From: Pseudomonas sp. B21-040 | Lineage (GTDB): Bacteria; Pseudomonadota; Gammaproteobacteria; Pseudomonadales; Pseudomonadaceae | Reading direction: 5' to 3' | Length of the DNA stretch: 64,000 bases | NCBI RefSeq assembly: GCF_024748695.1 | Contig: NZ_CP087176.1 | Span: 5,077,501-5,141,500, forward strand | Part shown: in pieces, positions 27,448 to 37,043 of the stretch | How positions within the stretch are numbered: position 1 is the stretch's first letter | How the letters are laid out: each line of letters starts with the position of its first letter | The notes under the pieces: generated by a model | Seen by the model: the letters and a program-made list of their open reading frames with translations, nothing else | Databases searched by the model: none | What the model was told of the DNA's origin: nothing | Made by a program: the position numbers and the translations under genes

Positions 27448-28575
27448 ATGCCGGTTACCTTCACCAAAAGCGCCCTGCTGCTGAGCCTGATGCTCGGTCT
27501 CGGCCAGGCACAAGCCGCCAGCGAGCCAACCCCGACAGCGCTGGCAAGCCGTTTGGGCATTCCGCACCCGGCGGTGATCGCCCACCGCGGCGCGTCTTTC
27601 GATGCGCCGGAATCCACCGCCGCCGCCTACAAACTGGCGCGCGACCTGGGGGCCGATTATCTGGAGATGGACCTGCAACGCAGCAAGGACGGCGTGCTGT
27701 TTGTGCTGCACGACAACAATCTGCAACGCACCACCGACGTTGCCAGCAAGTTCCCGGATCGCAAGGACAGCCCCGCCAACGCGTTCACCATGGCCGAGTT
27801 GAAAACCCTCGACGCCGGCAGCTGGTTCAACAGCGCTTACCCGGATCGCGCGCGTCCTTCCTACGCGGGTCTGAAAATTCTGACGCTGGACGAAATCATC
27901 GATATTGCCCAGGGCAACCCGCTGCACAAACCCGGCCTGTATATCGAGACCAAAGAGCCAAAGCAATTCCCCGGTATTGAGCGCGACCTCAAGGACAAAT
28001 TGCAGGACCGTGGCTGGCTGAGCCCGGCCGGTTCGAAACTGGCGAAAAGTGATCTGGCCGTCGGCCAGGGCAAAGGCAAAGTCGTGCTGCAGACCTTCGA
28101 GAAGAGCAGCCTCGAACTGCTGCAAAAGGAAATGCCGAAGGTGCCGAAAATTCTGCTGTTGTGGGTCGGCGAAGGCAGTATCGAGCCCAAATCCAAGGTG
28201 ACGTTCGCCGAATCCGGCGACAAGGACAAAGCCACTTACTACGCCAGACAAGAGCCGAAGGATAAAGCCGAATTCCAGCAATGGGTCGAGTACGCCAAGG
28301 CTCAGGGCGCTATCGGCACCGGCCCTTCCGCCGCGCTGACCCAAGGGGGCGACCAGAGCTACTCGGACCTGGTGAAACCGTGGATGAACCAATACACCCA
28401 CGATCAGGGCATGCTGGTGCACGTGTACACCATTGATGATGCGCTGGATTACCAGAAGGTGATGGATGCCGGGGTTGACGGGATTTTCACCAACCGCGCC
28501 AGCGAGTTGCTGAACTTCTACAAACGGCCGGCTGCGGGGACTGTTGCGCAGTTGCTGCAGAACAACGGCTATTAA
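27448..28575 (+). CDS. glpQ: periplasmic glycerophosphodiester phosphodiesterase
   Basis: 375 residues. Signal peptide MPVTFTKSALLLSLMLGLGQ cuts near AQAASE. Catalytic segments IAHRGASFDAPEST, YLEMDLQRSKDG and LHDNNLQRTTD carry the metal and acid-base residues. It releases glycerol-3-phosphate from glycerophosphodiesters in the periplasm. The ATG at 27448 has AAGGA upstream. No Pho box was clear in the 238-base upstream gap. Confidence 0.92.
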   Translation: MPVTFTKSALLLSLMLGLGQAQAASEPTPTALASRLGIPHPAVIAHRGASFDAPESTAAAYKLARDLGADYLEMDLQRSKDGVLFVLHDNNLQRTTDVASKFPDRKDSPANAFTMAELKTLDAGSWFNSAYPDRARPSYAGLKILTLDEIIDIAQGNPLHKPGLYIETKEPKQFPGIERDLKDKLQDRGWLSPAGSKLAKSDLAVGQGKGKVVLQTFEKSSLELLQKEMPKVPKILLLWVGEGSIEPKSKVTFAESGDKDKATYYARQEPKDKAEFQQWVEYAKAQGAIGTGPSAALTQGGDQSYSDLVKPWMNQYTHDQGMLVHVYTIDDALDYQKVMDAGVDGIFTNRASELLNFYKRPAAGTVAQLLQNNGY

Positions 28576-28584
28576 ACCCAAAAA

Positions 28585-28690
28585 GATCGTTCCCACGCTC
28601 CGCGTGGGAATGCAGCCCTGGACGCTCTGCGTCCCACTTGGAACGCGGAGCGTCCCCTGAGGCGTTCCCACGCAGAGCGTGGGAACGATC
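28585..28690. repeat. inverted repeat element, GATCGTTCC family
   Basis: GATCGTTCCCACGCTCCGCG is mirrored by CGCAGAGCGTGGGAACGATC. It is 106 bp, 9 bases after the glpQ stop, and may act as its transcript end. Confidence 0.88.
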
Positions 28691-28788
28691 CCTCAACGAT
28701 CCCTCAACGTCTCGGGAATTAAGGATGAGTTAAGTTGCCACCGTTAATCTGGCGCCACTTAAACAGCTCAACCCAAGGAAAGAACTTC

Positions 28789-29094
28789 ATGAAAACCCTG
28801 ACTGCCCTGTTCACCGCCGCTGCCCTGACCCTCAACGCTGGCCTGGCCCAGGCCGATGTCCGCGTCGACCAGATCCCTGAACTGGTCAAGAGCGGCAAGA
28901 TCAAGCCACTGGAAGAAATGAACCAGGCAGCGCTGAAACTGCACCCGGGCGCGACCATCACCGACACGGATCTGGACAACCACTTCAACGGCTACGAATA
29001 CGAAGTTGAACTGAAAACCGCTGACGGCAAAGAATTTGACGTAGATTTCGATGCCACCACAGGCAAAGTTCTGAGCAACAAACAAGACACCTGA
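28789..29094 (+). CDS. secreted PepSY-domain protein
   Basis: 101 residues. Signal peptide MKTLTALFTAAALTLNAGLA precedes a single PepSY domain (IPELVKSGKIKPLEEMNQAA, YEYEVELKTADGKEFDVDFD, ATTGKVLSN). PepSY proteins are often inhibitors of secreted proteases or extracytoplasmic sensors. AAGGA lies before the ATG and a terminator follows, so it is a single-gene unit. Confidence 0.87.
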   Translation: MKTLTALFTAAALTLNAGLAQADVRVDQIPELVKSGKIKPLEEMNQAALKLHPGATITDTDLDNHFNGYEYEVELKTADGKEFDVDFDATTGKVLSNKQDT

Positions 29095-29104
29095 TGCGCA
29101 CATG

Positions 29105-29140
29105 AAAAGCCGCACGATTTACCAATCGTGCGGCTTTTTT
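29105..29140 (+). terminator. intrinsic terminator of the PepSY gene
   Basis: AAAAGCCGCACGATT and AATCGTGCGGCTTTTTT form a 15-bp stem with T run, 10 bases past the stop. Confidence 0.92.
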
Positions 29141-29220
29141 GCGTCTGCAATTCAGACTACGCCAACACATCGTCGGCCCGCTAGAATCTGTCCACGGTGT
29201 TCAAACAGAGATTGACTGAA

Positions 29221-30393
29221 ATGGGTCAAACAGCGGCAGCAGACATCGCCTTGATCGGCAGGATCAGCGCCGTACCGGCCATCCTTCAAGTGGTCCGCGA
29301 GTTGACCGGCCTGCGCTTCGCCGCGGTGGCGCGCGTGACGGAGGACTCCTGGACGGCGTGCGCCGTGCTCGACCAACTGAACTTCGGTTTGCAGGTCGGC
29401 GGTGAACTGGAGGTCACCACGACCCTGTGCCACGAAATTCGTCAGGCCCGCCAGTCGGTGGTGATCGACAAGGCCAGCGAAGACCCGCGCTACCGCGATC
29501 ACCACACGCCGCGTATTTATCAGTTCGAAAGCTACATCTCCGTGCCGATCTTCCGTACCGACGGACGCTTTTTCGGCACCCTCTGCGCACTTGATCCTCT
29601 GCCCGCCCAGCTCAAATCCAGCACGAGCCAAAGCACCATGGAATCCTTCGCGCGCATGCTGGCACTGCAAATCGAGGTCGAAGAAAACCAGCAACACACC
29701 GAGTTGGCGCTGAAGCAGGAGCGTGAAAACTCGCAACAGCGCGATCGGTTTATCGCCGTGCTCGGCCATGACTTGCGCAACCCGCTGTTCGCCATCAGTG
29801 TCGGTGCCGAAATGCTCCTGCGCAAACTGCCTGACCCGGCGAACCAGCAACGGGTCCAGCACATCCTGACCAGTGCCCAACGCGCAACCCGACTGGTCGA
29901 TGACGTGCTGGATTTCGCTCGCGGTTCCTTTGGCCTGGGCATTCCGGTGAACATCGCACCGTGCGCGGATCTGGATGCGGCTTTACGGCATGTGATTTCC
30001 GAGGTTCAGAGTGTTCACCCGAACCGCGTCATAAATTCTTCCATCGGCGATTTACACAACGTCCCGTGCGATCGCGAGCGGGTCGCCCAGTTGCTGTCCA
30101 ATCTGGTGGCGAACGCAGTAGTCCACGGCGATCCCCAAGGTCCGGTCGAGGTCAATGCGCAGACCAACGATGGACACTTCGTACTGAGCGTAAAAAATCA
30201 GGGACTGATTGCCGAGGACGCATTGGCGTATCTGTTCCGCCCCTACTCGCGACCGGCCAGCGATACTCCGCAGACCGGCCTCGGGTTGGGCTTATACATT
30301 GCCAGTCAGATTGCGCAGTCCCACGGTGGAAAACTGGACGTGGTCTCGACCGCGATACAGGGCACGACGTTTACCTTCAGCCTGCCTGTTTAG
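29221..30393 (+). CDS. GAF-domain sensor histidine kinase
   Basis: About 390 residues, no membrane segment, so cytoplasmic. An N-terminal GAF domain (about 15-165; FAAVARVTEDSWTACAVLDQ, YISVPIFRTDGRFFGTLCAL) precedes a HisKA dimerisation domain (FIAVLGHDLRNPLFAI) and an HATPase domain (LLSNLVANAVVHG, GLGLGLYIASQIAQSHGG). No receiver and no response regulator lies nearby, so its partner is elsewhere. Start 29221 (MGQTAAADIA) was chosen; GTG at 29197 is possible. Confidence 0.88.
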   Translation: MGQTAAADIALIGRISAVPAILQVVRELTGLRFAAVARVTEDSWTACAVLDQLNFGLQVGGELEVTTTLCHEIRQARQSVVIDKASEDPRYRDHHTPRIYQFESYISVPIFRTDGRFFGTLCALDPLPAQLKSSTSQSTMESFARMLALQIEVEENQQHTELALKQERENSQQRDRFIAVLGHDLRNPLFAISVGAEMLLRKLPDPANQQRVQHILTSAQRATRLVDDVLDFARGSFGLGIPVNIAPCADLDAALRHVISEVQSVHPNRVINSSIGDLHNVPCDRERVAQLLSNLVANAVVHGDPQGPVEVNAQTNDGHFVLSVKNQGLIAEDALAYLFRPYSRPASDTPQTGLGLGLYIASQIAQSHGGKLDVVSTAIQGTTFTFSLPV

Positions 30394-30818
30394 GCGCTGG
30401 TACTGACCAGCGAACCCGACGTGCTGGAATCGGCATCCTGTAACGCCTGCAATAACGCCGCCGTCGCCGCCTGCAATGAACCCGCCGTGGTCGCCACCTG
30501 CGACTGAGCCGCCGCGACATCAGCGGCTTTGGCGTCTGCATCCTCCTGTTTCGCCTGGGCCGCTTGCAGCTGTTGCTGTTGTTCCTGCATCTGCTTTTGC
30601 AGCTCGGCGATTTGCTTGCGCAAGGTTTTCACCGCATCGGATTCTTCGCTGCTGCTGGAACTGCTGTCGCTCGACGCGGGAGCGCCGCCGGCGGCCAGTT
30701 TAGTGTCGTCGGAAGGCGTGGCGGTGACGGAGGTGTCTGCGGCGGGAGCGCTGATCGAGGTTTTGCTGGTGGAGGTGGAGAGGGTCGGGTTGATGGATAC
30801 AGAGGTGATGCTGACCAT
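30390..30818 (-). CDS. FlxA-like coiled-coil protein
   Basis: 142 residues. A Ser/Thr-rich N-terminal half is followed by a coiled coil (VKTLRKQIAELQKQMQEQQQ) and an Ala/Gln-rich tail. FlxA-like family is tentative; FlxA is a small flagellar-associated protein of unknown function in E. coli. Its end overlaps the end of the GAF-kinase gene by four bases. No signal peptide. It lies beside a chemoreceptor gene, which would fit a motility link. Confidence 0.65.
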   Translation of the reverse strand: MVSITSVSINPTLSTSTSKTSISAPAADTSVTATPSDDTKLAAGGAPASSDSSSSSSEESDAVKTLRKQIAELQKQMQEQQQQLQAAQAKQEDADAKAADVAAAQSQVATTAGSLQAATAALLQALQDADSSTSGSLVSTSA

Positions 30819-30929
30819 GGGAATTATCCAATGTGGGTGCTGGGTATCTCCCTCATCGACAAGTTCAGGCCGGATTTGAGATCGACTGTGTACCGACTCG
30901 GTAAGCGAGCCGGTACACCGTCAGTGCCG

Positions 30930-32555
30930 CTACGCGCTCAACCGCGCCGTCACTTCATTCAACTGCGACGACACGCTGTTCAGGTTGTGGCTGGCCGCCT
31001 CGGTGCGTTGCACGTTGTCCAGATTGGTACTGGCGATGCTGGTGATTTCCGTGAGGTTGCGCGAGATGTCCTCGGCAACCGACGTCTGTTCTTCGGCGGC
31101 GGTGGCGATCTGGCGGTTCATGTCGCGAATCGCTTCGACGGCTTGGGTGATCCGCTCCAGCATCGCGCCGGCTTCGGTCACTTGCTGCACGCTTTCCTCA
31201 CTGCGTGACTGGCCGCTTTCAATCGCCTGCGCCGCGTCCACCGCGCCGGTTTGCACGGTCTGAATGATTTGGTTGATCTCGATGATCGACGCTGCCGTGC
31301 GCTGGGCCAGGCTGCGCACCTCATCGGCGACCACCGCAAAACCACGCCCGGCTTCACCGGCACGGGCCGCTTCAATGGCGGCGTTGAGCGCCAGCAGGTT
31401 GGTCTGTTCGGCGATGCCGCGAATCACTTCCAGCACCTTGCCGATGCGGCCGCTGTCGGTTTCCAGCTGACGAATGACCGTAGCGGTATTGGCGATTTCG
31501 CCACGCATTTGAGTGATGGTGCGGATGGTGCCCTGCATGACTTTTTCGCCCTGCTGCGCGGACTGGTCAGCGTCGTCGGCAGCCCGTGCGGCATCGGCGG
31601 CGTGACGGGCGACTTCTTGCGCGGTGGCGGACATTTCGTTCATTGCCGTGGCCACCTGATCGGTGCGGTTGAACTGCTCGTTGGTGCCGCCCGCCATGAG
31701 GCCGGCAATCGAATTCAGTTCACCGCTGGCACTGTCCAGATCCTTGGCGCTGCGCTGCAAATGGCTGAAGGTTTCGGCGAGGAAATCGCGCAGGGTGTTG
31801 GCCGCGACCGCCAGTTTGCCCAACTCGTCCTGGCGGGTGCTGGCCACACGCTCGGCAATTTTTCCCCGGCTGAGTTGCGCCACGTATTCGATCAGTTTGC
31901 GAATCGGTTCGACCAGGTTGCGGTTGACCAGCCACAGGCTCAACAGACCGATCAACAGGCCCGAGACGAGCATCACGATGATCCCCAGCAACACGGTGCG
32001 CTCAGCCTCGGCACTGATCTGCTTCGACTGTTCGCTGCCCTGCTTGCGCAACTCGGCGACCAGTTCGCTCATCTGGTCACTGGCCGCGCGGTCCACACCT
32101 TTCACCGCGGTGTCGCCAGCGGTGGGGTCGGCACCGGCGGCCACATAGGCATCACGACCCTTTTGATAGGCGGCCCCGAGCAGGCGGTGTTCGTCACGCA
32201 GGCGTTCGATGCGAGTCTTGAGCTGCGGTTCGATGCCCTTCTGCCCGGCCAGTTCGCCGAGGATGCTTTGCACATCGCGCTGACGGTCTTCGAATTGCTT
32301 CCAGTATTTGTCCAGGTCCGCCGGTTGCTTGCCACGCAGCAAGACGTTTTTCCATTCCTGGACCTGCACCTTGAATTGCAGGTTGGCTTCATCGATCAAC
32401 TGGGAAGTGTGCAACGGGCCGTCGATCAGGTTCGCGTAGCGCTGAACGCCGCTGGAAAGGAAATGAAAGCACGCCAGGGCGATCAACAGCATCGCAAAGA
32501 GGCTGCCGCTCAACAGGGCGAGAATTTGCGCTCTCAAGGACTTTTGCAAAAGCAT
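30930..32555 (-). CDS. methyl-accepting chemotaxis protein
   Basis: 541 residues. One membrane helix near residues 10-32, a four-helix-bundle-like periplasmic domain (about 35-185), a second helix near 190-212, a HAMP segment ([20 protein letters not shown]) and the cytoplasmic signalling domain with hairpin tip [20 protein letters not shown]. No C-terminal CheR-binding pentapeptide is seen. The start at 32555 ([10 protein letters not shown]) was chosen; a GTG ten codons upstream is less likely. Ligand unknown. Confidence 0.92.
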   Translation of the reverse strand: MLLQKSLRAQILALLSGSLFAMLLIALACFHFLSSGVQRYANLIDGPLHTSQLIDEANLQFKVQVQEWKNVLLRGKQPADLDKYWKQFEDRQRDVQSILGELAGQKGIEPQLKTRIERLRDEHRLLGAAYQKGRDAYVAAGADPTAGDTAVKGVDRAASDQMSELVAELRKQGSEQSKQISAEAERTVLLGIIVMLVSGLLIGLLSLWLVNRNLVEPIRKLIEYVAQLSRGKIAERVASTRQDELGKLAVAANTLRDFLAETFSHLQRSAKDLDSASGELNSIAGLMAGGTNEQFNRTDQVATAMNEMSATAQEVARHAADAARAADDADQSAQQGEKVMQGTIRTITQMRGEIANTATVIRQLETDSGRIGKVLEVIRGIAEQTNLLALNAAIEAARAGEAGRGFAVVADEVRSLAQRTAASIIEINQIIQTVQTGAVDAAQAIESGQSRSEESVQQVTEAGAMLERITQAVEAIRDMNRQIATAAEEQTSVAEDISRNLTEITSIASTNLDNVQRTEAASHNLNSVSSQLNEVTARLSA

Positions 32556-32816
32556 CGAAGGGTACTCATGACAGGAATTAGGCACGCCCCGGTAAGGCGT
32601 GAAAGGCGTCCGGACTTCCTTGTCTGCGACGTCGGCTGACGGCCGAAGGCGCGCAACTTAACCCAAGCGTAATCGGCGTGCCAGAGCGGTTCTTTAATCA
32701 AATCCGACCGTTGGCAGAGCCACTATTTCGCCTTCACCGCCCTGTCACAAAACCGTCAAAAATCCTTGCGATGATGCGGCTCAAGTGAACCTGTAAAACC
32801 AGCCGTAACGCGATCC

Positions 32817-32949
32817 TGTAGCCGCTGGCGAAGCCTGCGTTCGGCTGCGAAGCAGTCGTGTAATCAGGCAATGCGTTGTGTCAGCAAGCCCGAGTGCTCA
32901 GGTTTGACGACTGCTTCGCAGCCGAACGCAGGCTTCGCCAGCTGCTACA
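32817..32949. repeat. 133-bp inverted repeat element (TGTAGCAGCTGGCG family)
   Basis: TGTAGCCGCTGGCGAAGCCT is mirrored by AGGCTTCGCCAGCTGCTACA. It ends 29 bases before the ZntB-like start. It is a near copy of the elements at 34014 and 35900. Confidence 0.9.
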
Positions 32950-32977
32950 TGGAGCGGCATACCCCTTGCGAGCACTC

Positions 32978-34000
32978 ATGAACCACAGCATCGACCACAG
33001 CCATCGCGACACCGATCTGTTCGGCCTGCTCTACGGTTTCAGCTTTCGTCCCGGTGAACGAGGTCGGGAGATTGATTCGGCCAAGGCGCTGCACTACCTG
33101 CAACACCCCGAAGACGACGAGCAGTTTCTCTGGTTGCACTTGAACCTGGCCCACGCCGCGTGCGAGCGCTGGATGAAAAGCCATCTGGAGCTGCCGGAGG
33201 AGTTTTTCGAAGCCTTGCATGAAGGCTCCCGGTCGACCCGCATCGAGCATGTGGACTCGGCCTTGCTGGCGGTGGTCAACGATGTGGTGTTCAACCTCAG
33301 CAGCATGGTTTCCTCGGATGTCTCGACGCTGTGGGTGTGTGCCCGCAGCCGGCTGATCATCAGCGCGCGCCTGCAACCGCTGCACTCGGTGGATAAGTTG
33401 CGGTCCTCGGTGAAGGCCGGTGAATGTTTTCGCTCGCCGCTGGAACTGCTCGTGCATTTGCTGCGCGATCAAGGCGAAGTGCTGACGCAAATCGTGCGCA
33501 AGACCAGCCAGAGTGTCGATCAGATCGAAGATGAGTTGCTCTCTTCACGCCTGTCGACCAACCGCGCTGAACTGGGTGCCAACCGCCGGGTGCTGGTGCG
33601 TTTGCAACGTCTGCTGGCGCTGGAACCGGGTTCGCTGTTGCGCCTGCTCAATCGGCCGCCGCAATGGTTGCAGAAGGAGGACGTCAAGGAGCTGCGCAAG
33701 TCCACCGAAGAGTTCGCCCTGATCATCAACGACCTCACGGCGCTGGGTGAGCGGATCAAGCTGTTGCAGGAAGAAATCGCCGCCAACCTCAACGAACAGA
33801 GCAACCGCACCCTGTTTACCCTGACCGTGGTCACGGTGCTCGCGTTGCCGATCAACATCATTGCCGGTTTCTTTGGCATGAACGTCGGCGGAGTGCCGCT
33901 GTCGGGTGACCCCGAAGGGTTCTGGATTCTGGTGGCGCTGGTGGCGACATTTACCGTGATCGCCGGGCGTTGGGCCTTTCGCAAGCGCCAGGATTACTGA
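32978..34000 (+). CDS. CorA-family transporter, ZntB-like
   Basis: 340 residues. A large cytoplasmic N-terminal domain is followed by two C-terminal membrane helices, with the pore signature GFFGMNVGGVP after the first. The family moves Mg2+, Zn2+ or other divalent cations as a pentamer. The ATG at 32978 follows the repeat; longer frames read into the repeat and are rejected. Two 133-bp repeats bracket the gene. ZntB rather than CorA is suggested by the GMNVGG motif and the short loop. Confidence 0.88.
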   Translation: MNHSIDHSHRDTDLFGLLYGFSFRPGERGREIDSAKALHYLQHPEDDEQFLWLHLNLAHAACERWMKSHLELPEEFFEALHEGSRSTRIEHVDSALLAVVNDVVFNLSSMVSSDVSTLWVCARSRLIISARLQPLHSVDKLRSSVKAGECFRSPLELLVHLLRDQGEVLTQIVRKTSQSVDQIEDELLSSRLSTNRAELGANRRVLVRLQRLLALEPGSLLRLLNRPPQWLQKEDVKELRKSTEEFALIINDLTALGERIKLLQEEIAANLNEQSNRTLFTLTVVTVLALPINIIAGFFGMNVGGVPLSGDPEGFWILVALVATFTVIAGRWAFRKRQDY

Positions 34001-34013
34001 GCCCCCGCTACCC

Positions 34014-34146
34014 TGTAGCAGCTGGCGAAGCCGGCGTCCGGCTGCGCAGCAGTCGTAAAATCAGTCACTGCGGTCTTTCAGGTAAAACGTGTGCTCAGGA
34101 TTTACGACTGCTGCGCAGCCGGACGCAGGCTTCGCCAGCTGCTACA
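34014..34146. repeat. 133-bp inverted repeat element (TGTAGCAGCTGGCG family)
   Basis: The same 46-base arms as the copy at 12901, with a variable centre of about 40 bases. It starts 13 bases after the ZntB-like gene stop. Confidence 0.92.
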
Positions 34147-34270
34147 GGGTAGCGCGGTGAATTCTGATTAACGGATACGCAAAAACCCCAAACCCTGACC
34201 TGAAGCAGTCTCCCTGTAACAATTAGCAACGACTATCACTGACACACCTCCCTCCTCAGGATTGTCAGTC

Positions 34271-35887
34271 ATGGCTACTCCTTCCTACCCCACCGATGCC
34301 CAGGCTTCCGCCAGCAGCGGTAAACCCCAACTCGACAAAAAGCCCAGTGCGTTCACGCTGGTGATTTTTTTCGGCGTGTTGGCCATCGGGCTGCTGTTTA
34401 CTGCCTACAGCCTGATGCGCGACATGAACGAACTCGGCACCGTGGTGACCACCTGGACCCCGTTTCTGCTGTTGGGTGTGGCGCTACTGATTGCCCTCGG
34501 CTTTGAATTCGTCAACGGTTTCCACGACACCGCCAACGCGGTGGCGACGGTGATTTACACCAACTCGATGCCGCCCAACTTCGCAGTGGCGTGGTCCGGG
34601 TTCTTCAACTTCCTCGGTGTGCTGCTGTCCAGCGGCGCGGTGGCGTTCGGCATCATTGCCTTGCTGCCGGTGGAGTTGATTCTGCAAGTCGGCTCTTCCG
34701 CCGGTTTCGCCATGATCTTCGCCCTGTTGATCGCCGCCATCCTGTGGAACCTCGGCACGTGGTGGCTGGGTTTACCGGCTTCGTCCTCGCACACGCTGAT
34801 CGGTTCGATCATCGGCGTGGGCGTGGCCAATGCCCTGATGCACGGCCGTGACGGCACCAGCGGCGTGGACTGGGCCCAGGCGACCAAGATCGGTTACGCG
34901 TTGCTGCTTTCACCACTGGTCGGTTTTGGTTTCGCCGCGTTGCTGTTGCTGGCCCTGCGCGCGTTCGTCAAGAATCGCTCGCTGTACAAGGCCCCCAAAG
35001 GCAACACCCCGCCACCGTGGTGGATTCGCGGCATGTTGATCGTGACCTGCACCGGCGTCTCGTTTGCCCACGGCTCCAACGATGGCCAGAAAGGCATGGG
35101 CCTGATCATGTTGATTCTGGTCGGCACCTTGCCAATGGCCTACGCGCTGAACCGCGCCATGCCGGCCGACCAGGCGTTGCAGTTCGCGGCAGTGGCCGAG
35201 GTGACGCAGCAAGCGCTGGCCAAGGCCGCGCCGCAACCGGCCCCGGCCGATCCGCGCCTGGTGCTGTCCGACTACGTGCGCAGCAAGGAAGCCACGCCGC
35301 AACTGGTGCCGGCGCTCGCCGCCCTCACCGGCCGCATCGGCGCCGAGGTCAAGGGGTATGGCGCGCTGTCCAAAGTGCCGGCCGAGGCTGTGGGCAACGT
35401 GCGGAACGACATGTACCTGACCAGCGAAACCATTCGCCTGATGGACAAGAACAAGGTCGGCAACTTCGACGCCGACACCAGCAGCAAGCTGCAGCTGTTC
35501 AAGCAGCAGATCGACAACTCCACGCGGTTTATTCCGCTATGGGTCAAGATCGCCGTGGCGATTGCACTCGGGCTGGGCACCATGGTCGGCTGGAAACGCA
35601 TTGTGGTGACGGTCGGCGAGAAGATCGGCAAAACCCACCTGACTTACGCCCAGGGCGCCTCGGCGGAAACCGTGGCTATGTTGACGATTGGCGCGGCGGA
35701 TATGTTCGGTCTGCCGGTGTCGACCACCCATGTGTTGTCTTCTGGCGTCGCCGGGACCATGGTCGCCAACGGCGGAGGCTTGCAGATGAAGACCATCCGC
35801 AACCTGCTGATGGCCTGGGTACTGACCTTGCCGGCAGCGATCCTGTTGTCGGGCAGCCTGTACTGGTTGTTCACCCAACTGTTCTGA
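34271..35887 (+). CDS. inorganic phosphate transporter, Pit family
   Basis: 538 residues. Both Pit signature repeats are present: GFEFVNGFHDTANAVATVIY near the N terminus and VAMLTIGAADMFGLPVSTTH near the C terminus, within about ten membrane helices. A soluble loop (about residues 300-410) separates the halves. It imports metal-phosphate with protons. The ATG at 34271 has AGGA upstream. Repeats at 34014 and 35900 bracket it. Confidence 0.92.
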   Translation: MATPSYPTDAQASASSGKPQLDKKPSAFTLVIFFGVLAIGLLFTAYSLMRDMNELGTVVTTWTPFLLLGVALLIALGFEFVNGFHDTANAVATVIYTNSMPPNFAVAWSGFFNFLGVLLSSGAVAFGIIALLPVELILQVGSSAGFAMIFALLIAAILWNLGTWWLGLPASSSHTLIGSIIGVGVANALMHGRDGTSGVDWAQATKIGYALLLSPLVGFGFAALLLLALRAFVKNRSLYKAPKGNTPPPWWIRGMLIVTCTGVSFAHGSNDGQKGMGLIMLILVGTLPMAYALNRAMPADQALQFAAVAEVTQQALAKAAPQPAPADPRLVLSDYVRSKEATPQLVPALAALTGRIGAEVKGYGALSKVPAEAVGNVRNDMYLTSETIRLMDKNKVGNFDADTSSKLQLFKQQIDNSTRFIPLWVKIAVAIALGLGTMVGWKRIVVTVGEKIGKTHLTYAQGASAETVAMLTIGAADMFGLPVSTTHVLSSGVAGTMVANGGGLQMKTIRNLLMAWVLTLPAAILLSGSLYWLFTQLF

Positions 35888-35899
35888 TCGACAAACCCC

Positions 35900-36032
35900 T
35901 GTAGCAGCTGGCGCAGCCTGCGTCCGGCTGCGCAGCAGTCGTAAGTCCTGTGCATGCGGTATGTCTGATGGACCGCGCGTTATGGTTTTACGACTGCTGC
36001 GCAATCGGACGCAGGCTGCGCCAGCTGCTACA
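35900..36032. repeat. 133-bp inverted repeat element (TGTAGCAGCTGGCG family)
   Basis: TGTAGCAGCTGGCGCAGCCT is mirrored by AGGCTGCGCCAGCTGCTACA. It starts 12 bases after the phosphate-transporter stop, and one internal base change breaks the mirror (CAATCGG against CAGCCGG). Confidence 0.92.
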
Positions 36033-36176
36033 GGGGATTTTTTTGTCTGGGCGAAAGCATTTCGTCGCAAATTCAGGCGATTACGCTTTTATTGATCCAC
36101 CACCCGCCGGTTTGCACTTCAGTTTGCTAACGTGTGGCCGACTCATAAGAGACTCGATGTATTCAGGAGTGGAATC

Positions 36177-37043
36177 GTGAATCTGTATATCAATCAGCTT
36201 CAGCAAAAAGCTGACTTCAAAGAAGCCATCTACGCTGGCGACATCTTCCTGAACACTCAGCTGCGCGCTGCCAAAGAGCTGTGTGCGTTTGCTCAGGAAA
36301 GCATCACCGCCGCGTTCGACGGCGAGACCAACCACCAGGCCCTGCACACGCTGATGCCGGTGGAAGAATTCGTAGTGCTGGTGACTCGCCTCAAGGGCCA
36401 GTTCACCAACAGCCAGCGCGCCAAGGATTTGATCCTGTCGTTCATCGACGAGATCGGCGTCTACCCGCGCGAGTACATTTTCGACGTGCCGCGCATTCGC
36501 GTGGTCCCGAACTATGACTACCTGCACGCCGGTGTCAGCTACGCCTACAAGCCGCATCGCGACACGTGGTACGGCAGCGTCGATTGCCAGATCAACACCT
36601 GGATGCCGGTGCACACCATTCGCCCCGACCAGACCATGATGATCAACGCCGGTTACTTCGATGTGCCGGTGAAGAACACCTCCAGCGAATGGAGCCTCAA
36701 CGACTGGATCAACAACCAGCGGCACAAGGCCAAGGACAACCTCAAGGAGGAAGTCCGCGTGCACCCGGTACCACTGGAGGCAATCAACACGTCCTCTGAA
36801 GTGCGCATTGCCGGCAACACCGGTGAGATGCTGATTTTCTCCGGCTCGCACCTGCACGGCACAGTCGCCAACCACACCGAACAAACCCGCTTCAGCGTGG
36901 ATTTCCGCCTGATGCACCTCGATGACCTCAAGCACAAGCGCGGCGCGATCAACGTCGACAGCGCCTGCCCTGACGTCGGCGCCGGTTTCAAAGACTATTT
37001 CCACGCCCACGACTTCTCGAATTTCCAAGGAATCCAGCAATGA
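36177..37043 (+). CDS. PhyH-like Fe(II)/2-oxoglutarate dioxygenase (putative)
   Basis: 288 residues. A jelly-roll-like core carries HRDTWYGSVDCQINTWMPVH (candidate H-x-D iron ligands), then SGSHLHGTVANHTEQTR (second His and the Arg for 2-oxoglutarate) and FSVDFRLMHL. GTG at 36177 was chosen because AGGAG precedes it; the longer frame lacks a ribosome site. The last four bases overlap the methyltransferase start, so the two are co-translated. Hydroxylation of a sugar, nucleotide-sugar or metabolite is inferred; the substrate is unknown. Confidence 0.78.
   Translation: MNLYINQLQQKADFKEAIYAGDIFLNTQLRAAKELCAFAQESITAAFDGETNHQALHTLMPVEEFVVLVTRLKGQFTNSQRAKDLILSFIDEIGVYPREYIFDVPRIRVVPNYDYLHAGVSYAYKPHRDTWYGSVDCQINTWMPVHTIRPDQTMMINAGYFDVPVKNTSSEWSLNDWINNQRHKAKDNLKEEVRVHPVPLEAINTSSEVRIAGNTGEMLIFSGSHLHGTVANHTEQTRFSVDFRLMHLDDLKHKRGAINVDSACPDVGAGFKDYFHAHDFSNFQGIQQ

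Noticed and set aside
27403..28671. 422-residue open frame opposite glpQ
   Set aside because: GlpQ motifs and signal peptide are on the + strand; the antisense frame is low-complexity Val/Gln/His.
31251..32639. 462-residue open frame opposite the chemoreceptor
   Set aside because: His/Gln-rich antisense of a conserved chemoreceptor gene.
32817..36032. Integron attC sites
   Set aside because: The repeats have long near-perfect arms and fixed length, no GTTRRRY core site, and no integrase is present.
36132..36176. ATG start at 36132 for the dioxygenase
   Set aside because: No ribosome site there; AGGAG precedes the GTG at 36177.
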